This document shows, piece by piece, positions 48,611 to 58,509 of a stretch of 64,000 nucleotides of DNA. Below the pieces are notes generated by a model, which was not told where the DNA came from, did no database searches, and worked only from the letters and a program-made list of their open reading frames with translations. A program made the translations under genes and the position numbers. How positions within the stretch are numbered: the stretch's first letter is position 1; the number at the start of each line of letters is the position of its first letter. The stretch covers positions 3,953,501 to 4,017,500 of the forward strand of contig NZ_CP076853.1 in the NCBI RefSeq assembly GCF_018987265.1, given 5' to 3'. The DNA comes from Rhizobium sp. WYJ-E13 (GTDB lineage Bacteria; Pseudomonadota; Alphaproteobacteria; Rhizobiales; Rhizobiaceae).

Positions 48611-49080
48611 TATTTGCGTCCTCCGTCAAAACCGAAGAGACCGAGCGAAGTGGAATTGCCCTGCTGTGCCTGCGGGCCGGAAGCCTGGTTCCATTCGGGC
48701 GCCTTTAAATTGGCGCCGGTCTCGATGTTGGAAAAATAGATCGCTTCCGCAAGATCGATCGAGGAAGCGCCGATAGCGGCCTCCTCGCGCCAGCCGCGGG
48801 AGGCGAGATTGCGGATGCGGAAATTCTGGCCCTCGAACCCGACGAACAGGTTCACGGCAAAGGCAAGTGCCAGTCCCGCTGGTCCAAAACCCGGTTGCTC
48901 CATCAGTACGCCGCTGATTGCCTGCAGCACAAAGGCGATGATTGCATGGAGCCAGAGGCGATGCGCCAGCAGCCAGATCCAGGGAAAGAAGAAGGCAAGC
49001 CACGAGAAACCGTCGCGGATCGTGCGCGTGTCCTGGCGCTGATCATCAGGCGGAACAAGAAAAACGTAGCTGGATGCCAT
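48610..49080 (-). CDS. DUF2628 domain membrane protein
   Basis: A 156-aa protein resembling the DUF2628 family. Its start [11 protein letters not shown] is followed by [23 protein letters not shown], with hydrophobic segments at about 26-45, 47-60 and 68-85 and a polar C-terminus. Function unknown. The ATG at 49080 has GGGAG upstream; the longer frame runs into hisB. It sits between hisB and hisH in the his operon, overlapping hisH by one base. Confidence 0.83.
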   Translation of the reverse strand: MASSYVFLVPPDDQRQDTRTIRDGFSWLAFFFPWIWLLAHRLWLHAIIAFVLQAISGVLMEQPGFGPAGLALAFAVNLFVGFEGQNFRIRNLASRGWREEAAIGASSIDLAEAIYFSNIETGANLKAPEWNQASGPQAQQGNSTSLGLFGFDGGRK

Positions 49081-49100
49081 CTGACGCTCCCTGCTGGGGC

Positions 49101-49709
49101 TCAGGCGAGTGTGCCCTTGGTCGAGGGAACACGGCCCGCCTGTCGCGGATCGATCTCTGTCGCCGTGCGCAGAACGCGGGCGACGGCCTTGAAGCATGTC
49201 TCTGCAATATGGTGGTTGTTGGCACCATAGTGATTGAGAATATGCAGGGTGATCCCGGCATTCTGGGCGAGCGCCTGGAAGAATTCGCGCACCAGTTCCG
49301 TATCGAAAGTGCCGATCTTCGGCGCGCTGAAGGAAACGTTCCAGACGAGGAAGGGGCGGCCGGAGAGATCGACGGCAGCCTTTGTCATCGTCTCGTCCAT
49401 GGCGAGGTCGATCGAGGCGTAACGCGTGATGCCGCGGCGATCGCCGAGTGCCTTGGCGATCGCCTGGCCGATAGCGATACCGGTATCTTCGACCGTGTGA
49501 TGGTCGTCGATATGCAGATCACCTTTGGCCTCGATTTCCATGTCGATCAGCGAATGTCGCGAAAGCTGATCCAGCATATGATCGAAGAAGCCGACGCCCG
49601 TCGAAATCGTCGATTTGCCGGTGCCGTCGAGATTGACGGAAACGGAAATGGACGTCTCATTGGTCTTGCGGGAAACGCTGCCCGTGCGGCGCGCTGCGGT
49701 CTCGGCCAT
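49101..49709 (-). CDS. hisB: Imidazoleglycerol-phosphate dehydratase
   Basis: HisB dehydrates imidazole glycerol phosphate, step seven of histidine synthesis. The 202-aa monofunctional enzyme has the metal-binding DHHTVED and NNHHIAE motifs and [15 protein letters not shown] precedes the start. It is the first his gene of the run and diverges from hslV. hisG, hisD, hisC and hisI are not in the window. Confidence 0.96.
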   Translation of the reverse strand: MAETAARRTGSVSRKTNETSISVSVNLDGTGKSTISTGVGFFDHMLDQLSRHSLIDMEIEAKGDLHIDDHHTVEDTGIAIGQAIAKALGDRRGITRYASIDLAMDETMTKAAVDLSGRPFLVWNVSFSAPKIGTFDTELVREFFQALAQNAGITLHILNHYGANNHHIAETCFKAVARVLRTATEIDPRQAGRVPSTKGTLA

Positions 49710-49887
49710 ATGGCTTTCTCCTTGAAATCAACGTGGTTCCTTATCAGGCGGATAGCGAAATATCCAGAAGCGCAGGGCCACAAAAGGAAGGCCATTTGCA
49801 ATCGCGGCTTGCCCACTTACATAGGGTTCAACAGGGCCGATGTTCGACCCGTTGGAACAGCCCGCGAGTTGGGGCAACAGGTGTTTG

Positions 49888-50412
49888 ATGACGACAATTA
49901 TTACAGTTCGAAAAGGCGGCAAGGTCGTGGTGGCTGGCGATGGCCAGGTCAGTCTCGGCCAGACCGTCATGAAGGGCAACGCGCGCAAGGTCCGCCGCAT
50001 CGGCAAGGGCGAAGTGATTGCCGGATTTGCAGGTGCTACCGCTGACGCCTTCACCCTTCTGGAAAGGCTCGAAAAGAAACTGGAACAGTATCCGGGTCAG
50101 CTGATGCGTGCTGCCGTCGAACTCGCCAAGGATTGGCGTACCGATCGTTACCTGCGCAATCTCGAAGCGATGATGCTGGTCGCCGACAAGTCGGTAACGC
50201 TCGCCATCACCGGTAACGGGGACGTGCTGGAACCAGAGCATGGCGTCGCGGCCATCGGCTCCGGCGGGAATTTCGCGCTTGCAGCAGCTCTTGCGCTGGC
50301 GGACACGGATAAATCAGCAGAAGAGATCGCCCGTCGTGCGCTCGATATCGCTGCCGACATCTGCGTCTACACCAACCACAATGTCATTGTGGAAACGCTG
50401 GACGTGGAATGA
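49888..50412 (+). CDS. hslV: ATP-dependent protease subunit HslV
   Basis: HslV is the proteasome-like peptidase of HslUV, with an N-terminal Thr nucleophile. The 174-aa product begins [12 protein letters not shown], so Met removal exposes the catalytic Thr, followed by [15 protein letters not shown]. This fixes the start at 49888 (AGGTG upstream) rather than the ATG at 49840, which would bury the Thr. It overlaps the acetyltransferase gene by 4 bp. Confidence 0.95.
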   Translation: MTTIITVRKGGKVVVAGDGQVSLGQTVMKGNARKVRRIGKGEVIAGFAGATADAFTLLERLEKKLEQYPGQLMRAAVELAKDWRTDRYLRNLEAMMLVADKSVTLAITGNGDVLEPEHGVAAIGSGGNFALAAALALADTDKSAEEIARRALDIAADICVYTNHNVIVETLDVE

Positions 50413-50912
50413 CGGATTACGTCTTCCGTCTCGTCACGATGACTGATCTGCCGCTTCTGGCCGAATGGCTGGAACAGCCGCATGTCCGCCGTTGGTGGGG
50501 CGAGCCGGAGAAGGCGCTGGCATCGATTGAGGAGCATCTGCGTGATCTGACAGTCGAACTCTATATAGTGACGCTCGACGGCAGGGATTTTGCCTTCATT
50601 CAGGTGGCAGATCTCGATGATGAAGACGATGCCGCGCTGAACGGCCAGCCCGAAGGCACCTGCGGTATCGATCAGTTCATCGGTGTCGAAACGCTTCTGG
50701 GAAAGGGTCACGGTCCGGCCTTCATGGCGAATTTCTGCCGGGCGCTCTTCGATAGGGGGAAGAATCGCGTGCTGGTCGATCCTCATCCGGACAACATCTT
50801 CGCAATCAGAGCCTATACCAAGGCAGGCTTTCAAAGACTTGGCGAAACAACTACGAATTACGGCCGGGCACTCCTCATCGCCCTGGACCGCCAGGAGAAT
50901 GATACACAATGA
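50409..50912 (+). CDS. GNAT acetyltransferase, AAC(6')-like
   Basis: A 167-aa GNAT-fold protein resembling aminoglycoside 6'-N-acetyltransferases and related enzymes: the N-terminal segment [21 protein letters not shown], the acetyl-CoA loop [11 protein letters not shown], and [21 protein letters not shown]. The acceptor cannot be predicted; drug resistance is not shown. It overlaps hslV (ATGA) and hslU (ATGA), so it is translated between the two protease subunits. Confidence 0.88.
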   Translation: MTDYVFRLVTMTDLPLLAEWLEQPHVRRWWGEPEKALASIEEHLRDLTVELYIVTLDGRDFAFIQVADLDDEDDAALNGQPEGTCGIDQFIGVETLLGKGHGPAFMANFCRALFDRGKNRVLVDPHPDNIFAIRAYTKAGFQRLGETTTNYGRALLIALDRQENDTQ

Positions 50913-52216
50913 CCACCTTTTCTCCCCGCGAGATCGTTTCCGAGCTCGACCGCTATATTATCGGCCAACATGAGGCCAAGCGCGCCGTGGCGATTGCACT
51001 CCGCAACCGCTGGCGCCGCCATCAGCTCGATCCGAGCCTGCGCGATGAAGTCATGCCGAAGAATATCCTGATGATCGGCCCGACCGGTGTCGGCAAGACG
51101 GAAATCTCTCGTCGCCTTGCCAAGCTCGCCGGGGCACCCTTCATCAAGGTCGAAGCCACGAAGTTCACCGAAGTCGGTTATGTCGGCCGCGATGTCGAGC
51201 AGATTATCCGCGATCTCGTCGAAGTCGGCATCGGTCTTGTGCGCGAAAAAAAGCGCACCGAGGTTCAGGCAAAGGCCCATATGAGCGCGGAAGAGCGTGT
51301 TCTCGATGCGCTGGTCGGCGCGACGGCGTCGCCCGCCACCCGCGAAAGCTTCCGCAAGAAGCTGCGCAGCGGCGAGCTCGACGACAAGGAAATCGATATC
51401 GAAGTGGCTGATGCCGGTTCAGGCATGGGCGGCTTCGAAATCCCCGGCATGCCAGGCGCCAATATCGGCGTGCTGAACCTGTCTGAAATGTTCGGCAAGG
51501 CGATGGGCGGCCGCACCAAGAAGGTGCGCACCACGGTGAAGGCATCTTACACGGACTTGATCCGAGACGAATCCGACAAGCTGATCGACAACGAGGTCAT
51601 CCAGCGCGAGGCTGTTCGTTCGGTCGAGAATGACGGCATCGTCTTCCTGGACGAGATCGACAAGATCGCGGCGCGCGACGGCGGCGCCGGCGCCGGCGTT
51701 TCCCGCGAAGGCGTCCAGCGCGACCTGCTGCCGCTCGTTGAAGGCACGACGGTTTCGACCAAGTACGGCCCGGTGAAGACGGATCACATCCTCTTCATCG
51801 CCTCCGGCGCCTTCCACGTTTCCAAACCGTCGGATCTGCTGCCCGAACTGCAGGGCCGCCTGCCGATCCGCGTCGAACTGCGTCCGCTGAACAAGGAAGA
51901 CTTCCGCCGCATCCTGACGGAAACCGAGGCAAGCCTGATCCGCCAGTACAAGGCACTGATGGAAACCGAAAGCCTGACACTCGACTTCACGGATGATGCG
52001 ATCGATGCGCTCGCCGATGTCGCCGTCCACCTGAACTCCTCCGTCGAGAATATCGGCGCCCGCCGGCTGCAGACGGTCATGGAGCGCGTACTGGACGACA
52101 TTTCCTATAACGCACCGGATCGCACCGGCACGGACGTGAAGATCGATGCCGCTTACGTGCGTGAACATGTCGGCGATCTTGCGCAGAATACCGATCTGTC
52201 ACGCTTCATCCTGTGA
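50909..52216 (+). CDS. hslU: ATP-dependent protease ATPase subunit HslU
   Basis: HslU is the AAA+ unfoldase of HslUV. The 435-aa product begins with [23 protein letters not shown], has Walker [16 protein letters not shown], the pore motif GYVGRD, Walker [12 protein letters not shown], and the C-terminal DLSRFIL that docks into HslV. It overlaps the preceding acetyltransferase by 4 bp and ends before a strong terminator. Confidence 0.97.
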   Translation: MTTFSPREIVSELDRYIIGQHEAKRAVAIALRNRWRRHQLDPSLRDEVMPKNILMIGPTGVGKTEISRRLAKLAGAPFIKVEATKFTEVGYVGRDVEQIIRDLVEVGIGLVREKKRTEVQAKAHMSAEERVLDALVGATASPATRESFRKKLRSGELDDKEIDIEVADAGSGMGGFEIPGMPGANIGVLNLSEMFGKAMGGRTKKVRTTVKASYTDLIRDESDKLIDNEVIQREAVRSVENDGIVFLDEIDKIAARDGGAGAGVSREGVQRDLLPLVEGTTVSTKYGPVKTDHILFIASGAFHVSKPSDLLPELQGRLPIRVELRPLNKEDFRRILTETEASLIRQYKALMETESLTLDFTDDAIDALADVAVHLNSSVENIGARRLQTVMERVLDDISYNAPDRTGTDVKIDAAYVREHVGDLAQNTDLSRFIL

Positions 52217-52282
52217 TCGCCGAACATCGTTTTTTACCTTTGCGCATGTAATGCCGAAACTTTGACGATCCGAACTCTCGAC

Positions 52283-52323
52283 AGCGGGCCTTTTACTTTC
52301 TAGTGAAAGGCCCGCTTTGTTTT
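52283..52323 (+). terminator. Intrinsic terminator after hslU
   Basis: Perfect 11-bp arms AGCGGGCCTTT / AAAGGCCCGCT with a 12-nt spacer that can itself fold, followed by TTGTTTTTG. Confidence 0.85.
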
Positions 52324-52403
52324 TGTACCGGCTTTATTCGGACAAGATTCTGGTCCAGTCAGCCGCTTCACAAAGACGACAGGGAAAGACGGGAAAGCAG
52401 ATC

Positions 52404-53351
52404 GTGCGACGCCTTTTGACAAGCCTTGTGATTGCCATGACCATTGCGGGCTCGGCTCCTGCCCTTGCGGTACAGGTCGTTCCGCCCGGCAATCGTCATG
52501 CCGAACAGCCGGATATCCCTGGCGCTTCGGTTCGTCGCACCAAGGGCACAAAGACGACGTTCGATCTCAAATATGAGAAGGTCTACGACCTGCTATCGAC
52601 CGACCACGAACTCATGGGCAAGATCAAGAAGGTCTCAAACGCCTATGGCATCAACCCGATTCATGTGATCGGCGCGATCGTCGGCGAGCACACCTATAAT
52701 GTCGACGCCTATGACCGCCTCCAGGCCTATTACGTCAAAGCCGCCTCCTATGCCGGCGAGAGCTTCCGTTTTGCCTATGAAGGCGAAAGCGTCGACGATT
52801 TTGTCGACCGGCCGCAATTTGCTGCTTGCAACGGCAAGAGCGATTCCTACACGCTCTGGACCTGCCGCGAGGATGTCTGGGAAAGCGATTTCCGCGGTAA
52901 AACCATTGGCGGCAAGAGCTTTCCGAACAACCGCTTCAGCGCTGTCTTCTTCCAGCCCTTCTATGCGGGCCAGACCTTCGGTCTCGGCCAGGTCAATCCG
53001 TTGACGGCGCTCATGCTGTCTGATCTGGTCAGTCGTGTTTCCGGCTATCCGAAGCTGAATGAGAAGAATGCTGGCTCGGTCTATAAGGCGATCATGGACC
53101 CCGACATCTCGCTCGCCTTCGTCGCCGCCTCGATCCGCAGGTCGATCGACGACTACAGGGAGATCGCCGGCGTGGATATCTCCGACAATCCGGGAGTGAC
53201 TGCGACACTTTATAATGTCGGCAATTCCCGTAAGCGTGCCGCAGCCCTTGCCGCCAAGAATCGTTCCTCCGGCACGACGATCTGGCCGGAAGAGAATTAT
53301 TACGGCTGGCTGATCAACGACAAACTGGACGAGTTGAAGGGCCTGTTCTAA
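52404..53351 (+). CDS. DUF1402 family exported protein
   Basis: A 315-aa protein that resembles the DUF1402 family of Rhizobiales. It starts with GTG at 52404, giving a basic N-terminus and hydrophobic signal segment (RRLLTSLVIAMTIAGSAPALA) with a likely cleavage after ALA. Mature regions include VSNAYGINPIHVIGAIVGEHTYNVDAYDR and QTFGLGQVNPLTALML, reminiscent of lytic-transglycosylase folds with a Glu in VGEHT; that activity is only a guess. It is preceded by a terminator and followed by a P450 gene. Confidence 0.78.
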   Translation: MRRLLTSLVIAMTIAGSAPALAVQVVPPGNRHAEQPDIPGASVRRTKGTKTTFDLKYEKVYDLLSTDHELMGKIKKVSNAYGINPIHVIGAIVGEHTYNVDAYDRLQAYYVKAASYAGESFRFAYEGESVDDFVDRPQFAACNGKSDSYTLWTCREDVWESDFRGKTIGGKSFPNNRFSAVFFQPFYAGQTFGLGQVNPLTALMLSDLVSRVSGYPKLNEKNAGSVYKAIMDPDISLAFVAASIRRSIDDYREIAGVDISDNPGVTATLYNVGNSRKRAAALAAKNRSSGTTIWPEENYYGWLINDKLDELKGLF

Positions 53352-53399
53352 CCTCCGGGCCTGCCGGGAAGATTATATTTCCGGCGAAAGGCTTTGCTC

Positions 53400-54812
53400 A
53401 TGGATATGCGTCCGGACCCCTTCGTTCCTCCGGCACCGTTGCCGCGTACCGTGCCGCCGTCGCGGCTCGAGATCATCAGGACGATTTTCCGCAATCCGCT
53501 GGAGCTCTGGGGCGAGCCGTCCTACACGCTGCCGTGGATTCGCACCAGTTTCTTTGGCCAGAGAACGCTGATCGTCAACGATCCCGGTCTCATCAAGCAT
53601 GTGCTGGTCGACAATGCCAACAATTACCGCATGTCCGACATTCGCCAGCTCGTGCTGCGCCCGATCCTGCGCGACGGACTTTTGACGGCGGAAGGCCCCG
53701 TCTGGAAACGCTCGCGTAGGGCAGTTGCGCCCGTATTTACGCCCCGTCATGCAAAAGGGTTCGCCGACCAGATGCTGCGCCAGTCGGAAGACTACGCCCG
53801 CAAATATGCTGATGTCGGTGAGGCCGGCACGATTTTCGATATCAGCACCGACATGACGGAGCTGACGTTTGCTATCCTTTCCGACACGCTGTTTTCCGGC
53901 GACATCGTCACCTCCAGCGGCTACTTCGCCGATGATGTCAACGAGTTGCTGCATCGCATGGGCCGCATCGATCCGATGGATTTGTTGCGGGCGCCATCCT
54001 GGATTCCACGTGTGACACGCATCGGCGGCCAGAAGGTGCTGGAGAAATTCCGCACCATCGTGCGCAACACCATGGATATGCGGCTTGCCAAGATGAAGGC
54101 CGACCGCGGCAAGGCGCCGAACGATTTTCTCACCCTGCTTTTAGAGCAGGCTGGTCCCGATGGCCTGACGAAAGAGGAGATCGAGGATAATATCCTCACC
54201 TTCATCGGCGCCGGCCACGAGACGACCGCCCGCGCGCTCGCCTGGACGCTCTATTGCGTCTCGAACAGCCCACATATCCGCGAGGCGATGGAAAGGGAGA
54301 TTGATGCGGTGCTCGCGTCAGGCGCCGAACCGGTCGAATGGCCGGATCTGATGCCGCAGACCCACGCCGCCTTCGAGGAAGCTCTGCGCCTCTATCCGCC
54401 GGCCCCGTCGATCAATCGGGCCGCTATCTCGAATGATTCCTGGACAAGCGCCAAGGGCGAGCGGGTCGAGATCGAAGCTGGTGTTACCGTGCTCGTCATG
54501 CCCTGGACTCTGCACCGTCATGAACTTCATTGGGATCGGCCGCGCGCCTTCATGCCGGAACGTTTCCTGCCGGAAAACCGCGCCTCTATCGGTCGCTTCC
54601 AGTTCCTGCCGTTCGGCGCCGGTCCGCGCGTCTGCATCGGCGCGACGTTCGCGCTTCAGGAGGCGGTGATCGCGCTGGCCGTTCTGATGCATCGCTATCG
54701 CTTCGATTCCACCGACCAGACGAATCCCTGGCCGGTCCAGAAGTTGACGACACAGCCGCAGAACGGCATCCCGATGCGTGTCACGCGACGGACTATTTCC
54801 GGGTCTGCATAA
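53400..54812 (+). CDS. Cytochrome P450
   Basis: A 470-aa cytosolic P450 monooxygenase. Hallmarks are the I-helix FIGAGHETTARAL, the K-helix EEALRLYP (ExxR) and the heme-ligand loop FLPFGAGPRVCIG. The ATG at 53400 (MDMRPDPF) is preferred over a TTG two codons upstream. No ferredoxin or reductase gene is adjacent, so redox partners must be encoded elsewhere. The substrate is unknown. It is followed after 89 bp by glcB with no clear terminator. Confidence 0.93.
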   Translation: MDMRPDPFVPPAPLPRTVPPSRLEIIRTIFRNPLELWGEPSYTLPWIRTSFFGQRTLIVNDPGLIKHVLVDNANNYRMSDIRQLVLRPILRDGLLTAEGPVWKRSRRAVAPVFTPRHAKGFADQMLRQSEDYARKYADVGEAGTIFDISTDMTELTFAILSDTLFSGDIVTSSGYFADDVNELLHRMGRIDPMDLLRAPSWIPRVTRIGGQKVLEKFRTIVRNTMDMRLAKMKADRGKAPNDFLTLLLEQAGPDGLTKEEIEDNILTFIGAGHETTARALAWTLYCVSNSPHIREAMEREIDAVLASGAEPVEWPDLMPQTHAAFEEALRLYPPAPSINRAAISNDSWTSAKGERVEIEAGVTVLVMPWTLHRHELHWDRPRAFMPERFLPENRASIGRFQFLPFGAGPRVCIGATFALQEAVIALAVLMHRYRFDSTDQTNPWPVQKLTTQPQNGIPMRVTRRTISGSA

Positions 54813-54901
54813 ATCTTTCGAATTGTTGCTGAATTGACTGTGAGTGAAAGCCGGGCAAAGTGGCAGCATCGAGAAAGCTGCCACTGCAAGGGAGACACCG
54901 C

Positions 54902-57073
54902 ATGAGCCGCATTGAAAAGAATGGTCTCTTCATCGAAGCCGTCCTCCATGATTTCCTCGTGAAGGAGGCGTTGCCGGGCCTCGCCATCGATGCGGACAAG
55001 TTCTTCGCCGATTTCTCGGCGATGGTTCACGATCTTGCGCCGAAGAATCGTGCACTGCTTTTGAAGCGCGATCAGCTTCAGGCGAAGATCGACGATTGGT
55101 ATCGTCGGAACGGTGCACCGACGGACATGGAGGCCTACCAGTCCTACCTCAAGGGCATCGGCTATCTCTTGCCGGAAGGCCCGGATTTCCAGGTCTCGAC
55201 GGCCAATGTCGATACCGAGATTGCCTCTATTGCCGGCCCGCAGCTTGTCGTTCCCGTCATGAATGCCCGTTACGCGCTGAATGCTGCCAATGCCCGCTGG
55301 GGCTCGCTCTACGATGCTCTCTACGGCACGGACGCCATTCCGGAAACGGACGGGGCCGAAAAGAGCAAGGGTTATAATCCCAAGCGCGGCGAGAAGGTCA
55401 TTGCCTGGGTTCGCGATTTCCTCGATTCCGCCGCTCCCCTCGACGGCAGTTCCTGGAAGAATGTCGGCGCCTTCGCCGTCAAGAACGGTGCTCTGGCGAT
55501 CGCTGCCGCAGATGGCAAAGCTTTGGACCTGAAAGATGCCGAACATTTCGCCGGCTATCTCGGCGATGCAGATGCGCCGACGCATATCCTCCTGAAGAAT
55601 AACGGCATCCATATCGAAATCATACTCAATGCCTCGACGCCGATCGGCAAGACCGATCCGGCGCATATTTCCGACGTCTGGCTGGAGTCGGCCATCACGA
55701 CGATCATGGATTGCGAGGATTCGGTAGCCGCTGTCGATGCCGAGGACAAGGTCGTCGTCTATCGCAATTGGCTCGGTCTGATGAAGGGCGATCTGCAGGA
55801 GGAAGTGACGAAGGGCGGCTCGACCTTCGTCCGCAAGCTCAACCCGGATATGGCCTATACGGCACCAGGCGGCGAAAGCTTCGAGCTGCACCGCCGTTCG
55901 CTGATGCTAGTGCGCAATGTCGGCCACCTCATGACCAATCCGGCGATCGTTGATCGCGACGGCAACGAGGTACCTGAAGGCGTCATGGATGCAATGATCA
56001 CCGGCCTGATTGCGCTCTACGATGTCGGCCCGTCGGGACGCCGCAAGAATTCGCGTGCCGGCTCCATGTATGTCGTCAAGCCGAAGATGCACGGGCCGGA
56101 AGAAGTTGCCTTTGCCGTCGAGATTTTCTCGCGCGTTGAAGATGCGCTCGGCATGCCGCGCAACACCATGAAGATGGGCATCATGGACGAAGAGCGCCGC
56201 ACGACCGTCAATCTGAAGGAATGCATCCGTGCTGCCCGCGAGCGTGTCGTCTTCATCAATACGGGCTTCCTCGATCGCACCGGCGATGAAATCCATACAT
56301 CGATGGAAGCCGGCCCGATGATCCGCAAGGGCGATATGAAGCAGGCCGCCTGGATTGCTGCCTACGAAAACTGGAATGTCGATATCGGTCTGGAATGCGG
56401 CCTCTCCGGCCATGCGCAGATCGGCAAGGGCATGTGGGCCATGCCCGACCTGATGGCCGCCATGCTGGAGCAGAAGATCGCCCATCCGAAAGCCGGCGCC
56501 AACACCGCATGGGTGCCGTCGCCGACAGCCGCTACCCTGCATGCCACGCACTACCACCAGATCAATGTCGCCAAGTTACAGGAAGGCCTGAAGGATCGCG
56601 CTCGCGCCAAGCTCTCGGATATCCTCTCCGTGCCGGTTGCCGTACGGCCGAACTGGACACCGGAAGAAATCCAGCGCGAACTCGATAACAATGCGCAGGG
56701 CATTCTCGGTTATGTCGTGCGTTGGGTTAACCAGGGTATCGGTTGCTCGAAGGTGCCTGACATCAACAATGTCGGCCTCATGGAAGATCGCGCGACGCTG
56801 CGCATTTCTGCCCAGCACATGGCGAACTGGCTGCACCACAAGATCGTCACCAAGGATCAGATCATCGAAACGATGAAGCGCATGGCGGCGGTCGTCGATC
56901 AGCAGAATGCCGGTGATTCGGCCTACATAAAGATGGCCGGAAATTTCGAAGATTCTGTTGCCTTCCAGGCGGCACTCGATCTGGTCCTGAAGGGCAGGGA
57001 ACAGCCAAACGGCTACACCGAACCGGTCCTGCACCGCCGCCGTATCGAGATCAAGGCGAAACAGGTTGCGTGA
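54902..57073 (+). CDS. glcB: Malate synthase G
   Basis: Malate synthase condenses glyoxylate with acetyl-CoA to malate, allowing growth on C2 units. The 723-aa length and segments such as [27 protein letters not shown] and [14 protein letters not shown] are of the monomeric G isoform. The ATG at 54902 follows GGGAG. It ends at a strong terminator shared with the convergent transpeptidase gene. It complements phaZ and pckA in the use of acetyl-CoA-derived carbon. Confidence 0.96.
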   Translation: MSRIEKNGLFIEAVLHDFLVKEALPGLAIDADKFFADFSAMVHDLAPKNRALLLKRDQLQAKIDDWYRRNGAPTDMEAYQSYLKGIGYLLPEGPDFQVSTANVDTEIASIAGPQLVVPVMNARYALNAANARWGSLYDALYGTDAIPETDGAEKSKGYNPKRGEKVIAWVRDFLDSAAPLDGSSWKNVGAFAVKNGALAIAAADGKALDLKDAEHFAGYLGDADAPTHILLKNNGIHIEIILNASTPIGKTDPAHISDVWLESAITTIMDCEDSVAAVDAEDKVVVYRNWLGLMKGDLQEEVTKGGSTFVRKLNPDMAYTAPGGESFELHRRSLMLVRNVGHLMTNPAIVDRDGNEVPEGVMDAMITGLIALYDVGPSGRRKNSRAGSMYVVKPKMHGPEEVAFAVEIFSRVEDALGMPRNTMKMGIMDEERRTTVNLKECIRAARERVVFINTGFLDRTGDEIHTSMEAGPMIRKGDMKQAAWIAAYENWNVDIGLECGLSGHAQIGKGMWAMPDLMAAMLEQKIAHPKAGANTAWVPSPTAATLHATHYHQINVAKLQEGLKDRARAKLSDILSVPVAVRPNWTPEEIQRELDNNAQGILGYVVRWVNQGIGCSKVPDINNVGLMEDRATLRISAQHMANWLHHKIVTKDQIIETMKRMAAVVDQQNAGDSAYIKMAGNFEDSVAFQAALDLVLKGREQPNGYTEPVLHRRRIEIKAKQVA

Positions 57074-57093
57074 ACCTGAGCAAGCAAGATATA

Positions 57094-57130
57094 AAAAGGC
57101 CGCCGGATCGAAAAACCGGCGGCCTTTTTT
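57094..57130. terminator. Bidirectional terminator between glcB and the L,D-transpeptidase
   Basis: Perfect 13-bp arms AAAAGGCCGCCGG / CCGGCGGCCTTTT with a 9-nt loop; T-tracts at both ends in the respective directions. Confidence 0.9.
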
Positions 57131-57151
57131 ATACCGAATTCAGTGCCTAGC

Positions 57152-57832
57152 CTACTGGATAACGATGACCTTGGAGGTGGTCTTGCCTGGCCGGACGCGG
57201 CTGTAGAGGTCGATCACATCCTGGTTCATCAGGCGGATGCAGCCCGACGAAGCGGCGGTGCCGATCGAGGCCCATTCCGGGGTGCCGTGCAGGCGGAAGA
57301 GCGTGTCCTTGCCCTCTTCATTGAAGAGGTACATGGCGCGTGCGCCGAGCGGGTTGGTGAGGCCTGGACCCATGCCGTCTTCGACATATTTGGCGATTTC
57401 AGGACGACGGACGGCCATTTCCTTCGGCGGGTGCCAATTCGGCCATTCCTGCTTCCAGGCGACATAGGCCGTGCCGGACCATGCGAAGCCCTGTTTGCCG
57501 ACGCCGATGCCGTAGCGGACGGCCTTGCCGTTGGGCAGGATATAATAGAGGTGACGCTCGCGCGTGTTGACGATAATCGTGCCGGGACGTTCGTCGCTCT
57601 GATAAGAGACGATCTGGCGGCGGAATTCCGGCTTGACGCGATCGATCGGGATTGCCGGCAGGGAGTATCCGGCATCCGACGTTACGCCATAGGCGTCATT
57701 GAAGATTTGTGCCGTCTGAACGGTCGGACCCGCGCCCTTGTCGTTGGACGCGGTTTCGGACGTTGTGGAGCAGCCGGCCAGTGCCAGGGTCGCCAGCAGG
57801 CCAAATACAGGGAATGCGTTGCGGATGCGCAT
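57152..57832 (-). CDS. L,D-transpeptidase (YkuD family) lipoprotein
   Basis: A 226-aa lipoprotein with a type-II signal peptide and the lipobox LAGC at about residues 18-21. The YkuD domain (about 85-226) ends with the catalytic motif HGTPEWASIGTAASSGCIRLMNQDV, which has the conserved His, Ser-x-Gly-Cys-x-Arg and nucleophile Cys. Such enzymes crosslink peptidoglycan (3-3) or attach proteins to it. The ATG at 57832 is chosen over a TTG 27 bp earlier. It diverges from mmcB. Confidence 0.92.
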   Translation of the reverse strand: MRIRNAFPVFGLLATLALAGCSTTSETASNDKGAGPTVQTAQIFNDAYGVTSDAGYSLPAIPIDRVKPEFRRQIVSYQSDERPGTIIVNTRERHLYYILPNGKAVRYGIGVGKQGFAWSGTAYVAWKQEWPNWHPPKEMAVRRPEIAKYVEDGMGPGLTNPLGARAMYLFNEEGKDTLFRLHGTPEWASIGTAASSGCIRLMNQDVIDLYSRVRPGKTTSKVIVIQ

Positions 57833-58014
57833 GGATGACTCGTGAAGGTTTTGGGGCAATGAAAGACAGTCTTTCGACCATCGTTATTTATGGTTTATTT
57901 TCGATTAACTTTGACTTTGCAAGGCTGCTGCGGTGCGACAAAATCCATCTGCGCCGCAAATTAGAAGCGCATGGTTTTTTTGCAACAACAGCCAACCCCA
58001 CCTGAGGGTTATCC

Positions 58015-58509
58015 ATGACGATTTTGAGCGTTTATAATAACAATCCGTTAATCGATGGCCGGCAATCGGACAGAGCCATGATGGTTCGCCGTGGCATGCA
58101 GGTTTTGCTCCATGACATGCGCCATGCGGTGCTGCCGGAGCTGCCGCTGGCGAGCGGCCGGCGTGCCGATCTGATCGCGCTTTCGGAAAAGGGAGAGGTC
58201 TGGATCATTGAGATCAAGACGTCGATCGAGGATTTTAAGGTCGATCGTAAATGGCCGGATTATCGTTTGCATTGCGACCGCCTGTTCTTTGCGACGCATA
58301 AGGATGTGCCTGTCGATATCTTCCCCGAGGAGTGCGGCCTTTTTCTTTCAGATGGTTACGGGGCGCATATGCTTCGCGAAGCACCTGAACACCGTCTGCC
58401 GCCGGCGACCCGCAAGGCCGTGACCCTAAACTTTTCGCACGCTGCTGCGCAGCGGCTGATGATGGCCGAATGGGCAAATGGCAAGCCGTTCAACGTGGAT
58501 GATGTCTGA
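58015..58509 (+). CDS. mmcB: MmcB family DNA repair protein
   Basis: A 164-aa protein of the MmcB (DUF1052) family with a PD-(D/E)XK-type nuclease core: GRRADLIAL and VWIIEIKTSIEDF supply the D and ExK residues. Caulobacter MmcB is implicated in damage tolerance together with the ImuABC/DnaE2 pathway; that role is inferred here. GAGG lies eight bases before the ATG. Its stop directly abuts the stop of convergent actR with no gap. Confidence 0.87.
   Translation: MTILSVYNNNPLIDGRQSDRAMMVRRGMQVLLHDMRHAVLPELPLASGRRADLIALSEKGEVWIIEIKTSIEDFKVDRKWPDYRLHCDRLFFATHKDVPVDIFPEECGLFLSDGYGAHMLREAPEHRLPPATRKAVTLNFSHAAAQRLMMAEWANGKPFNVDDV

Noticed and set aside
49718..49745. CTTGAA-type heat-shock promoter upstream of hslV
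   Set aside because: The CTTGAA is the complement of the hisB ribosome-binding site, the spacing to the -10-like CTTAT is too short, and it is about 145 bp from hslV.
49840..49887. Upstream ATG giving a longer HslV
   Set aside because: It would bury the N-terminal Thr nucleophile; the ATG at 49888 has its own ribosome-binding site.
57833..58014. SOS box (GTTC-N7-GTTC or GAAC-N7-GAAC) upstream of mmcB
   Set aside because: Neither half-site pair is present in the gap, so LexA control is not supported here.
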